A stretch of DNA of 64,000 nt from assembly GCF_041381155.1 (NCBI RefSeq), contig NC_091139.1, positions 8,432,383-8,496,382 of the forward strand, written 5' to 3'. Both the position numbers and the translations under genes were made by a program. Positions 44,229-60,528 of the stretch are shown one piece after another. The notes beneath the pieces are model-generated. The model ran no database searches and was not told the origin of the DNA. It saw nothing but the letters and a program-made list of their open reading frames with translations. Origin of the DNA: Argopecten irradians. Taxonomy: Eukaryota > Mollusca > Bivalvia > Pectinida > Pectinidae. The first letter of the stretch is position 1. The number at the start of each line of letters is the position of its first letter.

Positions 44229-47200
44229 AAAGGTTTGGTAGTTATAAAATACATACTAAACAATGTATTCTGGTACAACTAAAGTTTGGTAGTAATAAAA
44301 TGATAAACAATGTATTATGATACAGACTTAGTTACAGACTTAAGGTTTGATAGTAATAAAATGATAAACAAAGTATTATGGTACAGACTAAAGGTTTGAT
44401 AGTAATAAAATGATAAACAATGTATTATGGTACAGACTAAAGGTTTGGTAGTAATAAAATGATAAACAATGTATTATGGTACAGACTAAGGTTTGGTAGT
44501 AATAAAATGATAAACAATGTATTATGGTACAGACTAAAGGTTTGGTAGTAATAAAATGATAAACAATGTATTATGGTACAGACTAAAGGTTTGGTAGTAA
44601 TAAAATGATAAACAATGTATTATGGTACAGACTAAAGGTTTGGTAGTAATAAAATGATAAACAATGTATTATGGTACAGACTAAAGGTTTGGTAGTAATA
44701 AAATGATAAACAATGTATTATGGTACAGACTAAAGGTTTGGGTAGTAATAAAATGATAAACAATTTATTATTGTACAGACTAAAGGTTTGGTAGTAATAA
44801 AATGATAAACAATGTATTATGGTACAGACTTAAGGTTTGGTAGTAATAAAATGATAAACAATGTATTCTGGGGCAGACTAAAGGTTTGGTAGTAATAAAA
44901 TGATAAACAATGTATTATGGTACAGACTTAAGGTTTGGTAGTAATAAAATGATAAACAATGTATTATGGTACAGACTAAAGGTTTGGTAGTAATAAAATG
45001 ATAAACAATGTATTATGGTACAGACTAAAGGTTTGGTAGTAATAAAATGATAAACAATGTATTATGGTACAGACTAAAGGTTTGGTAGTAATAAAATGAT
45101 AAACAATGTATTATGGTACAGACTTAAGGTTTGGTAGTAATAAAATGATAAACAATGTATTATGGTACAGACTAAAGGTTTGGTAGTAATAAAATGATAA
45201 ACAATGTATTCTGGTACAGACTAAAGGTTTGGTAGTAATAAAATGATAAACAATGTATTCTGGTACAGACTAAAGGTTTGGTAGTAATAAAATGATAAAC
45301 AATGTATTATGGGTACAGACTAAAGGTTTGGTAGTAATAAAATGATAAACAATGTATTATGGTACAGACTTAAGGTTTGGTAGTAATAAAATGATAAACA
45401 ATGTATTATGGTACAGACTTAAGGTTTGGTAGTAATAAAATGATAAACAATGTATTATGGTACAGACTTAAGGTTTGGTAGTAATAAAATGATAAACAAT
45501 GTATTCTGGGGCAGACTAAAGGTTTGGTAGTAATAAAATGATAAACAATGTATTATGGGGCAGACTAAAGGTTTGGTAGTAATAAAATGATAAACAATGT
45601 ATTATGGTACAGACTTAAGGTTTGGTAGTAATAAAATGATAAACAATGTATTATGGTACAGACTAAAGGTTTGGTAGTAATAAAATGATAAACAATGTAT
45701 TATGGTACAGACTTAAGGTTTGGTAGTAATAAAATGATAAACAATGTATTATGGTACAGACTAAAGGTTTGGTAGTAATAAAATGATAAACAATGTATTA
45801 TGTACAGACTAGTTTGTATAATAAATGATAAACAATGTATTTGGTACAGACTAAAGGTTTGGTAGTAATAAAATGATAAACAATGTATTATGGTACAGAC
45901 TAAAGGTTTGGTAGTAATAAAATGATAAACAATGTATTATGGTACAGACTAAAGGTTTGGTAGTAATAAAATGATAAACAATGTATTATGGTACAGACTA
46001 AAGGTTTGGTAGTAATAAAATGATAAACAATGTATTATGGTACAGACTTATTGTTTGGTAGTAATAAAATGATAAACAATGTATTATGGTACAGACTAAA
46101 GGTTTGGTAGTAATAAAATGATAAACAATGTATTATGGTACAGACTTAAGGTTTGGTAGTAATAAAATGATAAACAATGTATTATGGTACAGACTTAAGG
46201 TTTGGTAGTAATAAAATGATAAACAATGTATTATGGTACAGACTTAAGGTTTGGTAGTAATAAAATGATAAACAATGTATTATGGTACAGACTTAAGGTT
46301 TGGTAGTAATAAAATGATAAACAATGTATTATGGTACAGACTAAAGGTTTGGTAGTAATAAAATGATAAACAATGTATTATGGTACAGACTTAAAGGTTT
46401 GGTAGTAATAAAATGATAAACAATGTATTATGGTACAGACTAAAGGTTTGGTAGTAATAAAATGATAAACAATGTATTATGGTACAGACTAAAGGTTTGG
46501 TAGTAATAAAATGATAAACAATGTATTATGGTACAGACTTAAGGTTTGGTAGTAATAAAATGATAAACAATGTATTATGGTACAGACTTAAGGTTTGGTA
46601 GTAATAAAATGATAAACAATGTATTATGGTACAGACTAAAGGTTTGGTAGTAATAAAATGATAAACAATGTATTATGGTACAGACTTAAGGTTTGGTAGT
46701 AATAAAATGATAAACAATGTATTATGGTACAGACTAAAGGTTTGGTAGTAATAAAATGATAAACAATGTATTATGATACAGACTTATTGTTTGGTAGTAA
46801 TAAAATGATAAACAATGTATTATGGTACAGACTTAAGGTTTGGTAGTAATAAAATGATAAACAATGTATTATGATACAGACTTATTGTTTGGTAGTAATA
46901 AAATGATAAACAATGTATTATGGTACAGACTTAAGGTTTGGTAGTAATAAAATGATAAACAATGTATTATGGTACAGACTAAAGGTTTGGTAGTAATAAA
47001 ATGATAAACAATGTATTATGGTACAGACGAAAGGTTTGCTAGTAATAAAATGATAAACATTGTATTCTGGTACAGACTAAAGGATTGGTAGTAATAAAAT
47101 GATAAACAATGTTTTATGGTACAGACTTATTGTTTGGTAGTAATAAAATGATAAACAATGTGTTATGGTACTGACTTATGGTTTACTAGTAATAAAATGA

Positions 47201-49920
47201 TAAACAATGTATTATGGTACAGACTTAAGGTTTGATAGTAATAAAATGATAAACAATGTATTATGGTACAGACTAAAGGTTTGATAGTAATAAAATGATA
47301 AACAATGTATTATGGTACAGACTAAAGGTTTGGTAGTAATAAAATGATAAACAATGTATTATGGTACAGACCTAAGGTTTGGTAGTAATAAAATGATAAA
47401 CAATGTATTATGGTACAGACTTAAGGTTTGGTAGTAATAAAATGATAAACAATGTATTATGATACAGACTTATTGTTTGGTAGTAATAAAATGATAAACA
47501 ATGTATTATGGTACAGACTAAAGGTTTGGTAGTAATAAAATGATAAACAATGTATTCTGGGGCAGACTAAAGGTTTGGTAGTAATAAAATGATAAACAAT
47601 GTATTATGGTACAGACTAAAGGTTTGGTAGTAATAAAATGATAAACAATGTATTATGGTACAGACTAAAGGTTTGGTAGTAATAAAATGATAAACAATGT
47701 ATTATGGTACAGACTTAAGGTTTGGTAGTAATAAAATGATAAACAATGTATTCTGGTACAGACTAAAGGTTTGGTAGTAATAAAATGATAAACAATGTAT
47801 TATGATACAGACTTGTTGTTTGGTAGTAATAAAATGATAAACAATGTATTATGGTACAGACTAAAGGTTTGGTAGTAATAAAATGATAAACAATGTATTA
47901 TGGTACAGACTAAAGGTTTGGTAGTAATAAAATGATAAACAATGTATTATGGTACAGACTTAAGGTTTGGTAGTAATAAAATGATAAACAATGTATTATG
48001 GTACAGACTTAAGGTTTGGTAGTAATAAAATGATAAACAATGTATTCTGGGGCAGACTAAAGGTTTGGTAGTAATAAAATGATAAACAATGTATTATGGT
48101 ACAGACTTAAGGTTTGGTAGTAATAAAATGATAAACAATGTATTATGGTACAGACTAAAGGTTTGGTAGTAATAAAATGATAAACAATGTTTTATGGTAC
48201 AGACTTAAGGTTTGGTAGTAATAAAATGATAAACAATGTATTATGGTACAGACTAAAGGTTTGGTAGTAATAAAATGATAAACAATGTTTATGGTACAGA
48301 CTAAAGGTTTGGTAGTAATAAAATGATAAACAATGTATTATGGTACAGACTAAAGGTTTGGTAGTAATAAAATGATAAACAATGTATTATGGTACAGACT
48401 AAAGGTTTGGTAGTAATAAAATGATAAACAATGTTTTATGGTACAGACTAAAGGTTTGGTAGTAATAAAATGATAAACAATGTATTATGGTACAGACTAA
48501 AGGTTTGGTAGTAATAAAATGATAAACAATGTATTATGGTACAGACTTGTTGTTTGGTAGTAATAAAATGATAAACAATGTATTATGGTACAGACTAAAG
48601 GTTTGGTAGTAATAAAATGATAAACAATGTATTATGGTACAGACTTAAGGTTTGGTAGTAATAAAATGATAAACAATGTATTATGGTACAGACTAAAGGT
48701 TTGGTATAAATAAAAATGATAAACAATGTATTATGGTACAGACTAAAGGTTTGGTAGTAATAAAATGATAAACAATGTATTATGGTACAGACTTAAGGTT
48801 TGGTAGTAATAAAATGATAAACAATGTATTATGGTAGACATGATAAAAGGTTTGGTAGTAATAAAATGATAAACAATGTATTATGGTACAGACTAAAGGT
48901 TTGGTAGTAATAAAATGATAAACAATGTATTATGGTACAGACTAAAGGTTTGGTAGTAATAAAATGATAAACAATGTATTATGGTACAGACTAAAGGTTT
49001 GGTAGTAATAAAATGATAAACAATGTATTATGGTACAGACTAAAGGTTTGGTAGTAATAAAATGATAAACAATGTATTATGGTACAGACTAAAGGTTTGG
49101 TAGTAATAAAATGATAAACAATGTATTATGGTACAGACTTAAGGTTTGGTAGTAATAAAATGATAAACAATGTATTATGGTACAGACTAAAGGTTTGGTA
49201 GTAATAAAATGATAAACAATGTATTATGGTACAGACTAAAGGTTTGGTAGTAATAAAATGATAAACAATGTATTATGGTACAGACTAAAGGTTTGGTAGT
49301 AATAAAATGATAAACAATGTATTATGGTACAGACTAAAGGTTTGGTAGTAATAAAATGATAAACAATGTATTATGGTACAGACTAAAGGTTTGGTAGTAA
49401 TAAAATGATAAACAATGTATTCTGGTACAGACTAAAGGTTTGGTAGTAATAAAATGATAAACAATGTATTTATGGTACAGACTAAAGGTTTGGTAGTAAT
49501 AAAATGATAAACAATGTATTATGGTACAGACTTAAGGTTTGGTAGTAATAAAATGATAAACAATGTACTGGTACAGACTAAAGGTTTGGTAGTAATAAAA
49601 TGATAAACAATGTATTATGATACAGACTTAAAGGTTTGGTGGTAATAAAATGATTTGGTAGTAATAAAATGATTAAACAATGTATTATGGATACAGTCTT
49701 ATTGTTTGGTAGTAATAAAATGATAAACAATGTATTATGTATAGACTAAAGGTTTGGTGTAATAAAATGATAAACAATGTATTATGGAGCAGACTTATTG
49801 TTTGGTAGTAATAAAATGATAACAATGTATTATGGAGCAGACTAAAGGTTTGGTAGTAATAAAATGATAAACAATGTTTTATTGGTACAGTCTAAAGTTT
49901 GGTAGTTTAATAAAAATGTA
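44229..49920. repeat. 49-bp satellite array, about 115 units
   Basis: Head-to-tail units with period 49 bp: aaggtttggtagtaataaaa, tgataaacaatgtattatgg, tacagactt in order. Units are nearly identical. The main variation is at the junction (actaaagg, acttaagg, acttattg) and a ttctggggcag variant that recurs at about 44866, 45504, 47555 and 48055, which suggests blocks spread by unequal exchange. The period is not a multiple of three and all frames are closed quickly, so it is not coding. The left edge is sharp; the right edge decays from about 49560. Confidence 0.95.
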
Positions 49921-52900
49921 AACATATAATGTAAAACTAAATACATTTGACATACAATACATACAATGATAAACAATGTACATTACACTGATAAGGTTTG
50001 TTGGTATATATAAACTACATTAAAAATGATAAAGTTTTATAACTCATGAACACAGGTTTGGTAGTAACATGCGTAAGGAAACTACATACATGTACAAGGA
50101 TACCTTTAATGATAAAATGTTAAAATGTTTTTGCAATTTACATACATGATGGGGCAACTACATACACTGTATATAGGTTTACATACATGATTTTTGGTAA
50201 ACTAATACAATAATAAAAACTACATGGTACATGACAAACAATATAAACAATAATCATGAACACACAGACAGACCATGACGGGGTAATTAACATTATACAT
50301 TGACAACTATGAACACCCTGTTGTGTAGTATTATGACTATGTTAATAAACAATGACAGTATTATATGGACTACATAACAATGATAAACAATTATACAATG
50401 ACATAAAACACCTGACACTTGGTACAGATTAAAACAAATTAGTATATAAAAACAAAACTACTACAATGATAATACATTACAATTACGTAATGGTATGATA
50501 AAATACATACAAACAAACATTTAATAATGGTACACAGTACACTTTATTATTTTTGTTTATCATATCGAATGATGACTACATAAGGATGACAAAAATATTT
50601 AAATGATAAACAATACTTATGATGACAAACAACTATATACAATGGAACAAACAGACCACTACATGTAATGAAAACAAACACATATTATGGATGATCAAAC
50701 AACTACTGTGATGATGGTACAACATAAATGTGTAAGTGATAAACATTTAACCAATGACAAACAATTACATATCAATGATGTACATACATCATTAAACACA
50801 GACAATATTATAATGTACAATTATACAATGACAAACAAACATACAATAAACTAAAGATAAACAATATTATATGGATAAACAGCTACATATAATGATGAAA
50901 ATACTTAATACATGAAAACTGAACTATATAGTGATGATAAACAATACACTATAATATATACAGACTTATACATGATAAAGGATACAACAATGACATATAA
51001 TACATCAATGATAAAACAAGATATAATGAGTTATGAGAAAAAAACATTTATACAATGGTACATAAAATGATAAACAATACATACATCAATACAAATACAT
51101 ACATGATAACAAAAATATCAATGATTAAAATAACTATGAACAATGGACAGAAACTACATGAAAGGATGACATTAAATTACAAATGATCCCCCTACATACA
51201 ATGATAAACAAAGTTACATATTAATGACAAACAACTATTTGGTGATATATGACAAAAAATACAATATAATATATTCTTATGATACAATTAACTACATACA
51301 ATGATAACATAGTAAAATGGTAAATGATAATTATATAGTTATGGTACAAACAACTATTACAATGATAAATAACTATATATAATGATAAACAATGTACTAT
51401 TATGGTACAGACTAAAGGTTACAAAAACACCTAGTTTAAAATGATAAACAATGTATTATGTACAATAACTAAAGGTTTGGTAGTAATAAAATGATAAAAA
51501 AATATTATGGTACAGACAAAGGTTTACCATAGTAAAAACTATGATAACAAATAAACAATGTATATGGTAATGATACATTGATATATAATAATGATGATAA
51601 ACAATACATATATTGATGTATACAGACTAAAGGTTTGGTAGTAATAAAATGATAAACAATGTATTTACCTGATACAACTAGGTACAATGATAAAACAAGT
51701 ATATAAATGATAAACAAATAATGGTACAATGATTATTAACTATCTATATACAATGATAAAAAATGATAAACAATGTATTTATGGTTGATATACAGATAAA
51801 CAGACATAATAAAATGATAAACAATGTACATTAAAACATTACATTATGATAAATAAACTGAAATGATAAACAATGTTATAAATGTACAGACTACATAGGT
51901 TTGGTAGTAATAAAATGATAAACAATGTATTGATGGTACAGACTATAAGGTACAATGATAAACAAATACAATGAATGATAAATAAACAATAACTTATGGT
52001 ATGATAAATGTTTTATACCACATGAACAATACAAAATAAGGTTAAATGTATTAACAGGACTTAATGTAATGTATAAAAAATGATAAACAATACATAAATG
52101 ATACAACTACAGACAAGATATAAAGGTTTGGTACAGACTTAATAAAATGAAAAACAATGTACAATTATGGTACAGACTATAAGGTTTGGTAGTGTAAAAT
52201 GATAAACAATGTATTATGATACATACAACTAAAGGTTTGGTAGTAATAAAATGATAACCAATTAAGGATGACATAACAGACTAAAATACAATGGTAAATT
52301 ATATAAATGTAAATGAACACAACATGATAACTGTACATGAAAATGAATAAAATTTGGTATAACTAATACAATTATGTAAATAAACAATGTTTATATACTA
52401 CATACAAAAGGTTTGGTAGTAATAAAATGACATACAATGTATTAAATGGTAACAAATGATGTATAATCAATATTGGATAATACATAAAATGATAAACTAT
52501 TTTATGGATACAGACTAAAGGTTTGGTATAAGTAATTAAATGATAAACAATGTATTATGGTATGACAGACTATAAGGTTTGGTAGTAAACAAATGATGAA
52601 AACAAATATATTATGATACAGATTAAATGTTTGGTAGTAATAAAATGATAAACAATGTATTATGGTACAGGTAAATGATAGTACATATAAAATGATAAAC
52701 AATGTAAATGGTACAATACATAATGTATTTACAATGAACACAACAATAAAATAATGATAAACAATGATGGTACAGATAATAAGGTTATGGTAGTAATAAA
52801 ATGATAAACAATGTATATAATGGTACAAGACATGTTTGGTAGTAATAAAATGAATAAACAATACATTAATGTACAGTTAATGTTCTGGTATAAAAATGAT

Positions 52901-55900
52901 AAAAAATGTTATAACACTGGTAATGACTAACAAAGTATAATGATAAACAACTATTTATGATAAACAACTGTTTGGTAGTAATAAAATGATAAACAATGTA
53001 TGATGGTACAGACTAAATGATTAAATAGATATAATAAAATGATAAACAATGTATTGGTACAGACAAGGTTTGGTAGTAACAACTTAAATGATGAAAACAA
53101 TACATACAATATGTACAATGATTAGTACATAAAATGATAAACAATGTAAATGACATAAAGATTTTGGTAGTAATAAACAACTACAACATATTATGGTACA
53201 ACTAATGTGAATGATAGTAATAAAAATGACAAACAATATGATATGGTACAAAGTTATATACCTCATGAAAGTTTGGTAAAACGTGAATATAATGACAATT
53301 AACATTAAACAACATATATGATACAGACTACAAGGTTTGGTAGTAATAAAATGATAAACAATGTATACAATGCAGACACAGACTCATACAATGTAAACAA
53401 CTACATACAGATACAATAAAGGTTTGGTATGTAATAAACAATGATAAACAATGTATACCAATGGTACAGACTAAAGGTTAATGTATGATAACCCTACATA
53501 ATGTGATGATAAACAATGTTATTATGGTACAACATGTACATGTTACAATGGTATGTAGTAATAAAATGATAAACAATGTATTATGGTTATGATAAAACTA
53601 TACAATCAAAATGCAACTAGTACCAAAATGATAAACAATGATTATAGAACTACATATAATGATGTACTTACAAATGATAAAAATAACTACACATAATGAA
53701 TAACACAACTACTACAATTTGAACAATGTATACAATACAACTACAATATGATCTGTACAATAAACAATGATAACAATTATGTACAACAAAAATGATAAAC
53801 AATACATAGTAATAAAATGATCAAACAACTGGTACAATGATAAAACAATGTATTATGGTACAGAAAAGGTTTGTAAGTAATAAAATGATAAACAATGTAT
53901 TATGTACAGACAAAGGTTACAATGATATTACATAAAATTTGATGACAAATTGTACATACACTTATAAATGATAAACAATGTATAAATACTAATAAAATGG
54001 ACAAACAATGTATGACACAACTACATTTCACCCTTTCTCGTTATGATAAAACAATACATACAATGATAAACAACTTACATATTATGGTACAGACTAAATG
54101 TTTGAAAACAATTGATACAATGATAAAACAATGTATTATGGTACAGACTAAAGGTTTGGTAGTAATAAAATGATAAACAATGTATTATGGTACAGAAAAA
54201 GGTTTGGTATATAATAATAATGATACAACAATGTATTATGGTACACATGACTAAAGGTTTGGTATATAATAAATATTATAAATAAACATGTATTAATAAT
54301 ACAGACTTAAGGTTTGGTAGTACATAAAATGATAAAAATATTTGGTTTATGACTACATAATGTTTGGTATATAAAATGATAAATGGTACAACATACAATG
54401 ATTAAATTAGTTATATTACAATGGTACAGACTAAAGGTTTGGTAGTAATAAAATGATAAACAATGTATTACTATGGTAAACAGACTAAAGGTTTGGTAGT
54501 ACATAAAATGATAAACAATGTATATATGACAGACTAAAGGTTTGATGGTAATAAAATGATAATACATGATAAACAATGTACAATGGTACAACTACATACA
54601 AATGATAAATAACTAAAATGATAAACAATGTATTATGATGATAAATAAGTAATATAATGATAAAAATACATACAATGTAGAACAATTAACATTATATGTG
54701 ATGTATAAAGATACTATACTATGGAGACAAGATTATTAAATGATAGTAAAAAATATAACAATGTAGCATGACAGTACATGACTAAAGGTTGATGTAGTAA
54801 TAAAATACAATGATAAACTTATATTATGTATAAAGACTTAGGTTTAGTAATAAAATGACAAACAATGTATGAATGATACAGACTATATGTATGTAGTAAT
54901 ACTACATAAACAATGTATTAATGTAAAGTTACAAACAACTAATACCTCATATATGGTAGTAATAAAATGATGAAGGATGTATTAATGGTACAGACTTAAA
55001 CATGGTAGGTACAAAAATGATAAACAATGCATACAATGTAAAGACTACATAGTTATATAGTTAAAATAAAAAATGGTAACACAACAATTTCTGGTAAATG
55101 ATAAACATTACATACATTCACCAATGGTATAAATAAGGATTTTGATGATAAACAAATAAAAATGATAAACAATTATGGTACATGATTTTAATACATAATA
55201 TAATACAAACAATGATGTATATGTTTGGATGATATACAACTGATACAATTATGAATGGTACAATGTTATATAACATGAACAAGAAAAAAATAAAATGTTA
55301 ATGATGTACACTAACATTAATGGTGGTACTTTATAAGTTATAAATAATGTATGATAAACAGATTATTTACAATAATAATATATATCCTACTACAGACTAA
55401 ATAATGATAAAACAACTACATACAAATGATATATACAATGATAAACAAAAATTACAATGTACAACTACATATAATGAAAACAATGGTTACAATGATGTAC
55501 TGTACCCTTTATGGATAAACAATATATAATATATGATGATAAACAGACATTACAACATGACAATGAACATAGAAATAAAAATATTAAACATACATTAATG
55601 ATAAACAACTACATATTTTTTACAATAATACAAAGTTAAATAATAACATGATAAACCAAAAGTACATGATTTAAATATAACAAAGGATGATGATAAAAAA
55701 AATATACAAAACAAACTCTGTATACAAGGAGGACAAACTAAATGTACATACATGATAAACTACTGTTATATACCAAACATTGTACATGACAGAACTAAAT
55801 TGGATGACATTTCATTACACCACAATGATAAACAACTTATACAATAAACAATGATTAACTACATAATAAAATGATAAACAACTATTCAATGACAAACTAT

Positions 55901-58760
55901 TACATACATACAATGATAATTTGATTGATATAATGATAAACAATGTTATGATACATCATAATGACAGACAGATAAATTGGTAATGATATAAATACAAATG
56001 ATACAACTGGACAATGTACAACTATGGTATGTTATTAATGATAACTTAATACAACAGCTACTGGTAATGACATACAATGAAGACAATGTACAATGATAAA
56101 CAATGTTATACATGTAAACAACTGACACTATTTGTGATGATAAAAAAATACAATCAAATATTGATGTTCATAACAACTATACAATGTATATGATACAAGA
56201 CTAACAGGTTTACTACGCCAATAAAATGATACCTTTACATGTAATGATAAACAAGGTTTGGTACATAATAAATGATAAACAATATAATGAACAGACTAAA
56301 CTTACATACACTGAACAAAATGACAATTAAATGTTTACATATAATGATTAATATACATGGTACAAGACATTAATGGTTTACAAGTACATAAATGATAAAC
56401 AAAGTGTATATATGATAAACAAACACAACAATGTAATTAAAAATACATACAATGATTGAAACAACTATTACAATTGTTATATACAATGATAAACAATTAC
56501 AATAATGATAAACAATAATTACATACAAAAAATTTGGTGTAATGAAAACAATGTATATAATACAAACTCATACAATGATGACAAAAAAACTATAAGGATG
56601 GTATAAATGACAAAAAAATATGATGTAACAACAAGGTTTGGTATAAACAAAAAATGTGATGATAAACAATGATAAAATGTATATGGTACATACATGATCT
56701 AAATAATATTAATGATATAAACAATGTAATGATGTACAAAGTATACAATGGTATTTATGATACAATGATAAATAAAATATAATAATGTAACCAATGGTAC
56801 ATAAAATTTAAATAGAAATGATAAACAACTGTACATGGTACAATGATAAATGTATTCAAATAGATATTTAAATGACAACAATGATAAAAAATTATAATGA
56901 TACAGTATAATACAATGGTACATGTTTGGTAGATAAACAATGTACAATGACATGTATTAAAGTTTGTTAAACAATTACATAAATGATAAAAAATTATAAA
57001 TGATTATTATGGTACAACACAGGTTTGGTTACTTAATAATGATATAAATGTATAAACAATGTATTATGGTACAGAAAATTTTAACTATAATAAAAATACA
57101 ATGATAAAAAACTTATACAATGATATGGTACTGAATTATCATACAAATGGTAGTAATAATGTATGATAAACTTACATACAATGATTACAACTGTACAATG
57201 ATAAAAATGCATATATTGTAATAAAATGATAAACAAATGTATACAATGGTAAATAATTACAGACAAATGATTGGTAGTAATAAATGATAAACAATTATAT
57301 AATGATAAATAAATTACATACCAATGATAAACAATTACATACAATTTATAATAACTACATTAAAATGATAAATAAAATGATATGATAAACAATTATTATA
57401 TGATTACAAATACAATGATAATAATACATACCAATGATAAAAAATTAATATGGATGATAAACAGGTTACATAAATAAATAATTACAAATATAAATATATA
57501 ATGATAAATTAACAATGTAATGATAAACATTAAATACAATGATTATGACAATATACTATGTAAACAAACTAATAAAACAATGTATTTAAATACAAGGTTT
57601 GGATGTTACATTGATGATAAATTAAACAATGTAAACAATGTATTTATGGTACAGACTTAAGGTGTTTACAAAAACTACATAAAATGGAAAAACAATATAT
57701 AAATGTACTACTTAAATGTATTAATAATAACAATGATAAATTACATTAATGATAAACAACTACATTAATGGTACAACTATTTATATGAACATAAAAAATA
57801 CATACAAATAAACAACTACACTGTCATAAAATGATACATATATATATATACATGTATTATGGTAAATAATAAGGTAATGTTACATTACAACAATGAATAA
57901 ACAATGTATACAATGATACAACTACATACAATGATGAAATAATGTATTAACAATTGTTATGATGATGTATATGTATGTATAACAATGTATTACATTTACA
58001 ACTTAAGTTTATTATGAATGATGTACAACTAACAATGTTTGGTATATAAAATGATAAACTTAATACAATGTTTTATGGTATATATGACTATAACAGCCGT
58101 GAATACAATGATAAAAAACTAATCAATGATAAACAATTATGATATTTACAATGTATTGAAATGGACCAACAATGATAAAATGATAAAATACTATATTTAT
58201 GTACAATAATGGTTTATGTATAAAAACACATGTACAATATAATGGTACAATGTTGATTGATGGTAATGTGTCTAATGTACAATGAAAATGGGTTTTAATT
58301 TATATAACATTTAAATGATAACATTTCAATGTAACATACAATGTTAAACCAATGAGTATTAGCATGAAGATTACTACGTGAAGGATACATAATACATACA
58401 ATGTGATAATTATTTCTGTTATGATAAACAAAGTATGGTAATGAACAGCACATAATATAAATGATATTAATGATTATAAACAACCTGACTTTTATGATGT
58501 ATAACTAATACAATTTTTTAAATAACTATACATTATTAATGATAAAAACAATGTTAATCTATGAAACATGAATACATACCAATGATAAACAATGTATTAA
58601 TTACATACAAAATGATCATATGTTATATATAAAAAAGTTATATATACAATGTAATTTATAATACAATGATTAAGAAGTATTATGTAACATTAATTATAAA
58701 AAAAAAATGTAATTATGGTATAACTTTTAATGTTTGTAGTAATAAAATGATAAATAATGA
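49921..58760. repeat. Scrambled, AT-rich continuation of the 49-bp satellite
   Basis: Contains broken satellite words in the same orientation throughout (atgataaacaatgta, ggtttggtagtaataaaatg), a few near-intact units (for example near 51622, 54140 and 54430) and many short rearranged pieces such as acatacaatgataaacaact. It has dense small insertions and deletions and almost no unrelated sequence. Either an ageing satellite edge or uncorrected long-read consensus in an array too long to assemble. The open frames here (up to 119 codons on the minus strand) are repeat by-products. Confidence 0.8.
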
Positions 58761-60528
58761 CTGTATGATGTAAAAAGTTATTTACTCATGAAATGTACAT
58801 GGTACACTGGTACATGTAAATGACATTATATTAAAACATGCTAAAATAATATAACTAGTGAGTTTTACAATGAAAAGTACTACAGACACTGTTGTAAGGT
58901 TTGATGTAACATTAAAAAAATTGAAAAAAATAAATATAAAACAATGATTACAACTAATAGGTAATATTCTACAACCTCATACATGATAAACACTATGTAG
59001 GGATTATTATAATGTATAAATCAAATAAACAATGTATTATGGTTACAGTAAATGATCAATAATTACATAATGTAAACAAAATGAAACAGTAATAACATTG
59101 TAATGAAGTTTAATATGAAAATTAACAAAACAATGGTAGTTGGGTTATTCAAAAGATAACAAAAACCAATGTATGAAAATGTATTGGTACAGTTATTGTT
59201 TCAATAATACTTAATAATGGCAAAAACCATTTATATATATTTTACATATATTATTTGTGTAGTGTTAACAAATGATAATGTATAACAAATTCACAGGGTA
59301 GGTTAAAAATTGTATCCCTATAAATACAATGGAAGAAAAAATATTATGATACAGAGTCATTATTAAAAATTATGTTGTACTGAAAAATAACTGTTAATTA
59401 CAAACAAATGATTGTTACAAATTTAGATTATTAATATGATAAATTTCTTTTAAAAACATCTACGTAATGTAATGCATTAAAAATATGTTTTATCTCTTAA
59501 TTATATACTGTTTATAATAAAAAAAATGATGTTCCAAAAAATGCTTTTAAATAAATTATAAATATACAACTACAATATATGATAAAAAACTATCATATAT
59601 GTATTAATTACATGTATGTATAAATTTGAAAAGACATTTATTGCGTACATTGACAAACATTTATTAAATGTCCGGTCTCCAATACAAATTACATAATATA
59701 ATTTTAAAACATTTCATTATTAAAAAAAAAATAGTAATTTGTAAAAGTCTAATGAAATCTAAATTTTTGATTTACATTTCGATTAAGCAATTATTTATAA
59801 ATACTAAATTGTTTAAAATGTACATTATATTATTTAAAAAATAAAATAAAATATATAACAAAAACATATTTCATGAAAAAAGTTATCTTATGTAGAAATC
59901 AATAAAAATAATGTATTTCTATCTATCATTCATTCAAAAATTTACAGTATAGTTAAGACAAATTAACAAATAAAAATACAGGAATAAATAATTTCAACAC
60001 TATGATACTACGAAATCAGAAGTCTAATTTAGATTAGATTAAGTTATAAGTATATAACTAAATAAATAGCAACTCCTATTAATGACCTCCTATTGGATTT
60101 TTTTCTTATTTTTACTTAAAATCTCCCATCTAATATACATCAGGAGTGAACTTCATTTCTGATTAACTAAATAACGCATTACATATAATATTCTAGAGGC
60201 CATGGCTCTGTTGTGTAAAAGATGATTCTAATCACAGTTTACAATATTATTCAATGTCAAATAAAGATAAAAAAAAATCGCTTATAAAACGAACCTTTGA
60301 AAACAGATTTTACAAAATTTTGACCTATTTTATTGCCTTCTTATTACCAACTCGGCCATTTTAGATAGATAAGTTTTCCAGCAAATAATAAATGAAGATT
60401 TCACTAATCGTGTGATTAAACTAATCGGCCTGTTCAGGTAACCATTATCTAATTACTCGGCTTAATGCGGAAAAAAATAACGGCAACAATACCTTAAAAT
60501 ACATCTACCTCAAGTTTGTATGACAATG
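58761..60528. other. Very AT-rich stretch beyond the satellite
   Basis: No recognisable satellite units, genes or elements. Sequence becomes more ordinary after about 60050. Confidence 0.5.

Noticed and set aside
44229-49920. CRISPR-like array of regular repeats
   Set aside because: Units abut head to tail with no unique spacers, there are no cas genes, and the surroundings are a spliced animal genome.
51505-58483. Minus-strand open frames of 60-119 codons rich in Tyr, Ile, His and Phe
   Set aside because: They are translations of broken satellite words (for example IVYHF) and change frame with every indel; no domain is recognisable.
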